Source: Segatella copri
GTDB taxonomy: Bacteria > Bacteroidota > Bacteroidia > Bacteroidales > Bacteroidaceae
DNA: 64,000 nt
Assembly (NCBI RefSeq): GCF_019127135.1
Contig: NZ_JAHOEA010000003.1
Coordinates: 77,422 to 141,421 of the forward strand
Direction: 5' to 3'
Part shown: positions 58,450-64,000 of the stretch, piece after piece
Layout of the letters: each line of letters opens with the position of its first letter
Numbering within the stretch: the stretch's first letter is position 1
Position numbers and translations under genes: made by a program
The notes under the pieces: model-generated
The model's input: only the letters and a program-made list of their open reading frames with translations
Database searches by the model: none
What the model was told of the DNA's origin: nothing

Positions 58450-59181
58450 TTACTCTTCACTTGTTACATGAGGAGCCGCCACACGCATATTGATGGTCAT
58501 GGCATCAATCATACGGGTATAAATCTTGTTCAACTGTTCTATCTGCTTTGCCATCATCTTGGTCTGCTCATTGATCTGGTCAATGGTACCAATCTGCTGG
58601 CTGGCACTTTTCAGCTGCATCTCGTATACCCTGCTGATACCTGTCAAGGTACGGTTCAGATTCTCCATTTCCTCGCTGTCACGAGTCAGTCGGCTACTCT
58701 GTTCGTTCACCTTACTCAAGGTTTCTACCAGGCTCTTCAACTGTTCTACGTAGCTGTTCTGAACTTCCACCACCTCAGGATTAAGTGGAGTCAGTTCTGG
58801 CGCAGCAGTCATTACAGGAGAGACAGGAGAAGCAATCTGAGGTTGAATGGTTTCAGAACGATTCTTGGCAGTCATCATTTCTTCAGCCGACACCTTTCCT
58901 TCCAGATACTCCTCTGTAGCATGGGTAGACAAGTCTCTACCTTCGGCAGTCTTGTCGAAAGGACGGTCGAAAGCAGAAAGGAAGAACACGAAAATCTCGG
59001 TTCCCATACCTAAGAAAAGCATGAAATTGGCACCAGGAAGATGGGTCAACTTAAAGAGGGTACCAGCGATTACGATAGAGGCACCCCAACTGTAAGCATA
59101 GTTAAGGAATGTCTGACCCGGCACACTATCCATCCACTTCTGCAAGCGGTATACGATATTGAATTTGCTATAATAGCTCAT
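58450..59181 (-). CDS. gldL: Type IX secretion motor protein GldL/PorL
   Basis: 243 aa, inner-membrane motor component. Two helices (about 27-45 and 52-71) hold TLFKLTHLPGANFML and MGTEIFVFFLSAF; Glu62 in the second helix corresponds to the essential Glu of the proton channel, and Lys44 is near its partner position. The cytoplasmic C-terminal part is helical (residues 145-230, coiled-coil-like). Six nt after gldK. Confidence 0.93.
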   Translation of the reverse strand: MSYYSKFNIVYRLQKWMDSVPGQTFLNYAYSWGASIVIAGTLFKLTHLPGANFMLFLGMGTEIFVFFLSAFDRPFDKTAEGRDLSTHATEEYLEGKVSAEEMMTAKNRSETIQPQIASPVSPVMTAAPELTPLNPEVVEVQNSYVEQLKSLVETLSKVNEQSSRLTRDSEEMENLNRTLTGISRVYEMQLKSASQQIGTIDQINEQTKMMAKQIEQLNKIYTRMIDAMTINMRVAAPHVTSEE

Positions 59182-59186
59182 ATTAT

Positions 59187-60647
59187 TTATCTCCTATTCT
59201 TATTCTTCAATGGTTTCTGTTTTCCGCTTGCCGTAGTAGCAAGACTTCTCACGCAACGGAATCCGATGTATGAGCGAGGCTGATTCTGGTACTCGAAAGT
59301 GCGCCATGCCGAACGGATAAACGACTCAGGGTCTTTCCAGGAACCACCTCTTACACTCTTCTTCTTCAAACGGTAAGGATCTTCTATGGCAGCATTATAC
59401 TGTAAAGTTGGGTTAAAATCGCTCATTGCGTCAACACCCGCCTCTGTATAAACGGTACTTGTCCACTCTGCCACATTACCAGCCATATCGTAAAGTCCAT
59501 TAGAATTTGGCGAATAGATAGCCACCTTGCTGGTTATCAGGTTGCCGTCTTTGGTATAGTTGCCCCTGTCTGGTTTGAAATTGGCGTAAAAACAGCCATC
59601 CCCATTCTTCACATCCGCATTGTCCCAAGGAAATTCATTCTGGTTCTTGCCTCTTGCAGCATATTCCCATTCTGCCTCGGTTGGCAGACGGTAACGCTGC
59701 ACATATCTTGCTTCAGGACCTAAGCCCTTCAACAGATAGTCTGTTCTCCAGGCGCAGAAGGCATTTGCCTGTTCCCAGGTAACACCGACTACCGGATAGT
59801 CATTATACGCAGGATTGCTGAAATAACTTCTCAGATAGGTTTCATTCTCTGCATTTCTGAAGTCGTTTACCCAACAGGTAGTGTCAGGATAAACATTCAC
59901 GATATAGGTATTCAGGAAATCCCAAGGTCCTGAAAGCGGACGGTTGATGGTCTCACGCACCACTCTACCCTCATCATCATAATAAGCGGTATCTTTTGAA
60001 ATCATCACCACCTCGTCCGGATTTATCTTCACATCGGTGTTGAAGGTACGTTCCTGGGGATTCAGACGGAACTTACGCTGAGCCGCAGCTGTATAATCAT
60101 AGATTTCGTATTTATAGTTGAGCTGGCGCCAGTCGATGAGTTTTTCTCCTGTAACCGGATTGGTTTCATACAAACTTTCAAAAGCTCTCTGCTCATCCTC
60201 ATTAGGTTTCTTAGGAAGTGCTTTCTTCCAGTTTACATGAGGCGTAACCGGATCGCCATTCTTATCTTCAGTAATCATGTAAGTCTCGTCGCCTCCATAA
60301 GCAGGATCAGCCAGACGTGTACGAAGGATAGAATCACGCACATAAGCCACAAACTGCTTATATTCTGAATTGGTGATTTCGGTATCATCCATCCAGAATC
60401 CATCCACCGACACACCCTTGCGTGGTGTTTTCATTCCCCAGAGTGAGTCTTGGGTCTCCATTCCCATTTTCAGGAAGCCACGGTTTATCTTTACCATACC
60501 ATAAGGGGCTGGCTCTACAAAGCTTCTACCGCTCACGCCAACCACCTCGCCACCTCTGCCTGCAACAGAAGCTTGCTTGGCACCGAAGCAGCCGCTCAAG
60601 GTGAGCAATATAGCGAATGCACTAAGGAGCAATATACTTTTCTTCAT
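59187..60647 (-). CDS. gldK: Type IX secretion lipoprotein GldK/PorK
   Basis: 486 aa. Lipobox LSGC places the lipidated Cys at residue 20. The remainder is a formylglycine-generating-enzyme-like (FGE-sulfatase) fold: FLKMGMETQDS, DDTEITNSEYKQFV, RLPTEAEWEYAARG, GNVAEWTSTVY, GGSWKDPESFIRSAWR, IGFRCVRS. It forms the ring with GldN. 38 nt after porP. Confidence 0.93.
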   Translation of the reverse strand: MKKSILLLSAFAILLTLSGCFGAKQASVAGRGGEVVGVSGRSFVEPAPYGMVKINRGFLKMGMETQDSLWGMKTPRKGVSVDGFWMDDTEITNSEYKQFVAYVRDSILRTRLADPAYGGDETYMITEDKNGDPVTPHVNWKKALPKKPNEDEQRAFESLYETNPVTGEKLIDWRQLNYKYEIYDYTAAAQRKFRLNPQERTFNTDVKINPDEVVMISKDTAYYDDEGRVVRETINRPLSGPWDFLNTYIVNVYPDTTCWVNDFRNAENETYLRSYFSNPAYNDYPVVGVTWEQANAFCAWRTDYLLKGLGPEARYVQRYRLPTEAEWEYAARGKNQNEFPWDNADVKNGDGCFYANFKPDRGNYTKDGNLITSKVAIYSPNSNGLYDMAGNVAEWTSTVYTEAGVDAMSDFNPTLQYNAAIEDPYRLKKKSVRGGSWKDPESFIRSAWRTFEYQNQPRSYIGFRCVRSLATTASGKQKPLKNKNRR

Positions 60648-60685
60648 TGTTTTATGATTCTACTATGTTCTTATTTCTATTTACA

Positions 60686-61648
60686 TTATAATATTCTGAC
60701 GCTCTGATGACGGTTTCTGCCTTTCTTGGTCAGGTTGATATCGGTCTGATACCCTACAAAGAGTTCATGACTGCCATTTCCGGCACTGAGTTTAGAGGTG
60801 TATGCCTCGTAACTGTAACCAAGCACTACCCCATGGAAACTACCGCCTACCAGCACGGTTACCGATCTGTCCGGACTATAGGTTACTCCACCATACAACA
60901 TCCGTTTTTCATATTGGTAAACCAATCTTCCTGTCAGGTCGCCTCGCCATGTGGTACCATCTGTTGTAACAAGAACAGACGGCTTTATTGTTAAGAACGG
61001 ATTTCTCAGTCGAATATTGTATCCACCTGTCAAATAATATGTGGCATCTATTTTCAATTCGTTGGTCTCACCTAGATTTATCGTAGGCGATGTAAGATGC
61101 TGGGCAGAAAGTCCTACATACCAGGCCTTATGCTGATAATACAGACCCAGACTCAAATCCATTCCGCTTCCATTTACGTCTGAAGTAGAAAAGGCAGGGT
61201 CACCACTTTCTCCCAAATCCACCTTGCTTCCATCAAACTTCTCACTCAGCATGCCTCCTTGCACACCCACGCTCAGCGTTCCACCCAGGAGTTTATTCTG
61301 CAAAGCATACTGTAAAGCCAGTCGCTGATGAGTAAAAAGACCAATCTGGTCATTCAGTAGCGACAAGCCTACTCCATGCCGGTGATTGAGCAAGAAGAAA
61401 GGCATGTCAGCCGCCACCTGAAAGGTACGGGGGTTATGTTCGAATCCAGCCATATCAAGTGCGTAGGCCGCCGCAACATTAAGTTTCGACTGCTTACCCA
61501 CAGCAGCAGGATTGAATGATGGTTCCATGTCAAAATAATGACTGAAGGAAGGATCATACTGTGCCCTCATTTCGAGCACCCCCACTAGCAGAATCCATAT
61601 AATGATAAATCTTTTCAACACAATAAGATAACGGAATTTCTTACACAT
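60686..61648 (-). CDS. porP: PorP/SprF family type IX secretion outer-membrane protein
   Basis: 320 aa with signal peptide (about 1-29, ends MRAQ-YD). The family start QYDPSFSHYFDMEPSFNPAAVG is clear, followed by a 14-strand-type barrel with GGYNIRLRNPFLTIKPSVLV and the C-terminal SHELFVGYQTDI. First gene of the operon; upstream lies the structured RNA candidate with its terminator-like end. Confidence 0.92.
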   Translation of the reverse strand: MCKKFRYLIVLKRFIIIWILLVGVLEMRAQYDPSFSHYFDMEPSFNPAAVGKQSKLNVAAAYALDMAGFEHNPRTFQVAADMPFFLLNHRHGVGLSLLNDQIGLFTHQRLALQYALQNKLLGGTLSVGVQGGMLSEKFDGSKVDLGESGDPAFSTSDVNGSGMDLSLGLYYQHKAWYVGLSAQHLTSPTINLGETNELKIDATYYLTGGYNIRLRNPFLTIKPSVLVTTDGTTWRGDLTGRLVYQYEKRMLYGGVTYSPDRSVTVLVGGSFHGVVLGYSYEAYTSKLSAGNGSHELFVGYQTDINLTKKGRNRHQSVRIL

Positions 61649-61675
61649 TATTATATATAAGCAAGAAACAAAAGA

Positions 61676-61790
61676 TGAAAAAGGCTACCCTCTTATAGGA
61701 GAGCAGCCCTATCATCGAGATTAATACTCGTCATCATTCCAGAGGAATATTAGGGCTGAATACCAAACACTTATAGCCTTCTAACTTTTT
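61676..61790 (-). ncRNA. Candidate structured RNA: 6S-like architecture or porP leader attenuator
   Basis: Read on the minus strand. P1: AGAAGGCTA (61782-61774) with TAGCCTTTT (61687-61679). P2: CTCT/AGAG hairpin (61703-61690) on the 3' side of a bubble. P3: CAGCCCTA (61758-61751) with TAGGGCTG (61711-61704). Two small hairpins, ATTCC/GGAAT (61748-61736) and CGAG/CTCG (61730-61716), cap it as a three-way junction. The 5' side of the bubble (61773-61759) is unpaired and contains TTTGG. A closing stem, a bubble with a 3'-side hairpin and an apical stem recall 6S RNA. Alternatively GGCTGCTCT / AGAGGGTAGCC followed by TTTTT forms a terminator that excludes P3, as in a riboswitch. No promoter was found. 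It occupies about half the 242-nt gap before porP. Confidence 0.5.
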
Positions 61791-61890
61791 TATTGAACAT
61801 TTTATTAAGGAGTAAAAGTCGCTAAAAGGCTTTTCTAAACCTATCTTGCAACTCCTTGATTCGCTCTAAAAGTTTTTCGAAAGATAAAGT

Positions 61891-62838
61891 CTAACCATAG
61901 ATAAAGTGGTTACACATCTCTGCATAATCACCTTCCCAATCCTTCACCAACTCTTGCCTAGGAACGAAATCAATCTCACTAGGCATCAACTTAGAATAAT
62001 CTACATACCCAACAGCATAGTATATGGAACGATGCTTAACTATACGCTCATACAAATCAATATCCTGCAGGGCTTGTTTGCCAAATTCTGTATCCATCAA
62101 GCGTTCGAGATCATAAAGATGTCTAGACATTCGGACATGACGAGGAGTCTGTTTCTGAAATTCCTCGCATAGCAGGAATGCCTTCTCTAGGAATGTTCGA
62201 GTAGGCACAACTGTTCTGACCGTAGCTGTAGCCGCCGCATCTTCTCCAGGGAAAGTCTGCTCAATATATGATGAAATCAAACGGTCTTCCGTAGGTTCAT
62301 TCATAGACAAGCAACTAATCTCTATCTTAACTCTTGGCGGAATATACTCTATCGTATGACCAAGCATAGACTCATAATGAACGAGAATGACAGATGGATC
62401 CTTATCACTTGCAACGGGACTTGCCTTACCATCCTCATCAATTTCCTCTACTACATTTTCTATATGGTATCCTTCCACACCAAGTTTCTTTAGATTTTCA
62501 TCCAACTCTGCTGAAACTGTATCAAGAAAATACCTACGTGCCTTCTTGCGAAGTTTTTCACGCTGATTCTTTGTCGTCTTCTCTATACCGAAGAATTCAT
62601 GGCTTACAGATAAGTCTATATCCTCACTGAATCTTTCTATCAAATTCCATCCTTTACTGAGACTTGTACCTCCCTTAAAGATGAGTTGATCTGCACATGA
62701 ACATTTGAAAAGAGCGTTGAGCACCACAGTTACCCACCAGTCCTTTTCAATTGCAACCTGATTAATACGAAACTTCTCTTCTGCACGTTGCAACATTGCT
62801 ATTCGTTCATCTATTGTGTGATTTAACCAAAGTGTCAT
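61891..62838 (-). CDS. AbiEii/AbiGii-type nucleotidyltransferase toxin, apparently shortened by an amber codon
   Basis: 315 aa, the toxin of a type IV abortive-infection pair. Nucleotidyltransferase motif: GGTS at 56-59 and the metal Asp pair in SEDIDLS (Asp73, Asp75). Family members modify tRNA acceptor ends or other targets with nucleotides. The frame ends at TAG (61891-61893), yet the same frame continues 22 codons to 61822 (TLSFEKLLERIKELQDRFR...), a helical tail that resembles the C-terminus of related proteins. So the toxin may have lost its last helix by a nonsense mutation. It overlaps the antitoxin gene by 32 nt, implying coupled translation. Confidence 0.82.
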   Translation of the reverse strand: MTLWLNHTIDERIAMLQRAEEKFRINQVAIEKDWWVTVVLNALFKCSCADQLIFKGGTSLSKGWNLIERFSEDIDLSVSHEFFGIEKTTKNQREKLRKKARRYFLDTVSAELDENLKKLGVEGYHIENVVEEIDEDGKASPVASDKDPSVILVHYESMLGHTIEYIPPRVKIEISCLSMNEPTEDRLISSYIEQTFPGEDAAATATVRTVVPTRTFLEKAFLLCEEFQKQTPRHVRMSRHLYDLERLMDTEFGKQALQDIDLYERIVKHRSIYYAVGYVDYSKLMPSEIDFVPRQELVKDWEGDYAEMCNHFIYG

Positions 62839-63436
62839 AATGCTCGTTTTTATCTATTATATCAGTTATCAGCTTTCTCATCCATACTGGCATGAGAGTA
62901 AGGTCTTGTACAAACAAGTCTTTATGTTCCTCTTCATTGACCAATTTTCTTATGGTAGAGAGTTCTTGATTACCTACATTCTTTTGTCCTAATGTTCTAA
63001 GAGCTTGTACAAGAAGCGCTGCCAACACTGTCTGAAAAGCAAAGTTCTTAGGAACACTTCTCTTCAACTCTATAGTCCGATTTCCAAGAGTCAAGACTCT
63101 TCCACTTCCCGATGTCAGATAAGTATATTTTGTAGGCACCTGTGTTGAGAGTCCAAGTTTGTTGAGCGCTGTAACTCCTGAAGGTTGTATTTGTACCTTA
63201 TCTCGCTGGGCTATAGCCATCACCATTTCATCTATTGATGGATAGACTATCCCAAATCGGGTATTCTTAGGGCGAAGATAAACCCCATTAGCTAATCGAA
63301 CTATATTTCCCTTTTTTTCTTCTACAGAAAGTGCACGACTTACCACCTTCTCATTATCATTGATGTCAGAGAAGTCTGAGATGAAGAGAATCTGCCCTTC
63401 ACTTGTCTCGTATATACGGTTTGCTATTTCTGCCAT
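62807..63436 (-). CDS. AbiEi-like antitoxin / DUF6088 family protein
   Basis: 209 aa from MAEIANRIYETSEGQIL at 63436. The N-terminal half looks like a winged-helix domain (ISDFSDINDNEKVVSRALS, GNIVRLANGVYLRP), typical of AbiEi-like proteins that bind their own promoter. The middle has IQPSGVTALNKLGLSTQVP and LTSGSGRVLTLGNRTIELKRS. An upstream ATG at 63493 is rejected because it lies before the -7 box. Paired with the overlapping toxin gene. Confidence 0.8.
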   Translation of the reverse strand: MAEIANRIYETSEGQILFISDFSDINDNEKVVSRALSVEEKKGNIVRLANGVYLRPKNTRFGIVYPSIDEMVMAIAQRDKVQIQPSGVTALNKLGLSTQVPTKYTYLTSGSGRVLTLGNRTIELKRSVPKNFAFQTVLAALLVQALRTLGQKNVGNQELSTIRKLVNEEEHKDLFVQDLTLMPVWMRKLITDIIDKNEHYDTLVKSHNR

Positions 63437-63459
63437 ATCGTTTTCTTTCTTTAATGGTG

Positions 63460-63467
63460 CAAAAATA
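63460..63467 (-). promoter_or_regulatory. Promoter -7 box of the AbiE-like pair
   Basis: TATTTTTG on the minus strand, 23 nt before the antitoxin start. No clear -33 box. Autoregulation by the antitoxin is expected from the family; no operator repeat was recognised. Confidence 0.5.
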
Positions 63468-63549
63468 CAAAAAATCAGCGATATGTGTAACACCCCGCCG
63501 ATTTAATTAACTTTTTTTATGTAGAAAACTTTGCAAATATTTTCCACAA

Positions 63550-63663
63550 TCACTTATTTTTATTCACTCTTAGCTGTCTGTGGTACTCACGGCTCTTGCG
63601 TTGTAGTTCTTCCTTATGACTGGCATAATATCGACGTTGATACTCTTTTTTCGTGGCAGTTTT
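63550..63663 (-). pseudogene. Remnant small basic protein downstream of the methyltransferase remnant
   Basis: Directly after the methyltransferase TGA, and in the same frame, 37 codons stay open to a TGA at 63550-63552: TKKEYQRRYYASHKEELQRK, then SREYHRQLRVNKNK. The basic, helical KEYQRRYY...EELQRKSREYHR pattern looks like small phage or mobile-element proteins. There is no start codon; ACTGCCACG stands where an ATGGCCACG would give MATKKEY. I read it as a degraded gene. Confidence 0.45.
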
Positions 63664-63864
63664 TCACTCTTTAAGAGACATACAGGCAAATTCTCCGAAT
63701 GAATCTGGATACTGCTTGATTATTGCAGTAAAGACTGCGGACAAGACCTGCACGACAATGGAGTTTCCGGCTCGCCAATATAGAGAATAGTCAGAAGTCT
63801 TACGATGACGACCATTTATAAACATAAGTTTCGCTATTTGTTCTTTTGTGTAACCTTCTTTACC
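63664..63864 (-). pseudogene. C-terminal remnant of a DNA (cytosine-5) methyltransferase
   Basis: Translated on the minus strand, the open stretch reads GKEGYTKEQIAKLMFING, RHRKTSDYSLYWRAGNSIVV, QVLSAVFTAIIKQYPDSFGE, then FACMSLKE and a stop. RAGNSIVVQVL is motif X of C5 methyltransferases, the conserved C-terminal helix. In-frame stops lie just upstream (TGA at 63865-63867 and another further up), and the sequence beyond is the inverted-repeat element, so no intact N-terminal part is joined to it. It could be an inserted or deleted gene end. Codon 1 of the original is outside the window if it exists. Confidence 0.65.
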
Positions 63865-64000
63865 TCAAATCCGCAACCTATAGGGTTTAGTGGGATTTTG
63901 CTTGCAAAGCGACAAAATTCATTTTATTGTACATATTTCTTGCACAACAGAAATGTCGCAGACACAAAATCCCCTTACCCCATAAAGCGACTTGAGGTAA
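63860..64000. repeat. MITE-like element with imperfect terminal inverted repeats
   Basis: TTACCTCAA at 63860-63868 is mirrored by TTGAGGTAA at 63992-64000. The arms continue inward for about 40 nt with roughly three-quarters identity, sharing GGGATTTTG (63893-63901) and its complement near 63966-63975. A second inner pair, GCGACA (63909-63914) and TGTCGC (63954-63959), lies inside. No ORF fits in it. It abuts the broken methyltransferase end. The right end coincides with the last base of the window, so a target duplication cannot be checked. Confidence 0.55.

Noticed and set aside
61807..61857. AAGGAGT/ACTCCTT hairpin after the AbiE-like toxin as a terminator
   Set aside because: Its 5' arm lies in the coding-like tail after the amber codon, and the 3' side continues AATAAAATG with no T-tract.
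63437..63493. N-terminal extension of the AbiEi-like protein
   Set aside because: The upstream ATG precedes the -7 box at 63460-63467; the shorter form starts MAEIANRIYE.

Overview
The window looks like chromosomal DNA of a Bacteroidales bacterium, most likely the Prevotella/Segatella group. The basis is Bacteroidetes-type promoters (TTTG, about 20 nt, TAnnTTTG) before many genes, few Shine-Dalgarno sites, a type IX secretion operon (porP-gldKLMN), zinc-less L36 and long S14, a DUF3467 gene between rpoC and rpsL, and the overall protein sequences. The genus is an inference; I ran no searches.

Layout. 1-6.6 kb: a secreted GH43 glycosidase, a very large protein joining two receiver domains to a pyruvate,phosphate-dikinase-type ATP-grasp domain, an RlpA-like protein and a glycine-zipper lipoprotein. 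6.6-39.8 kb: about 33 kb of minus-strand genes for transcription and translation. In transcription order these are rpsU-xerC-hpf, tRNA-Thr/Tyr/Gly/Thr, tuf, tRNA-Trp, secE-nusG-rplKAJL-rpoBC, the DUF3467 gene, rpsL-rpsG-fusA, the S10 and spc clusters to secY, and infA-rpmJ-rpsM-rpsK-rpsD-rpoA-rplQ. Hairpins with T-tracts after secY, rplL, rpoC and rplQ, together with internal promoters, divide it into several transcription units.

39.8-55.4 kb: divergent M24 aminopeptidase and malate dehydrogenase genes; a DUF3737 / PatB-like aminotransferase / nitroreductase cluster; waaA and gltX; a 7TM-HD phosphohydrolase; a FadL-type porin; priA. 55.5-61.7 kb: the type IX secretion operon plus a trailing beta-barrel gene. 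Its GldM is only 361 aa, and the sequence between the membrane helix and the beta-rich region is very short. 61.7-64 kb: a strongly structured RNA candidate, an AbiE-like toxin-antitoxin pair whose toxin has an amber codon before a coding-like tail, a broken C-terminus of a DNA cytosine methyltransferase, and a short palindromic element at the edge of the window.

The most unusual non-coding features are two copies (1694-1796 and 43997-44094) of a palindromic element built of 21-nt units that also read as heptads; a four-unit 22-nt tandem array before the PatB-like gene; the RNA candidate near 61676-61790, folding like a small 6S RNA with a competing terminator; and an inverted-repeat element at 63860-64000. 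Several start codons were moved downstream because the longer reading frame begins inside or upstream of a promoter, or uses TTG.
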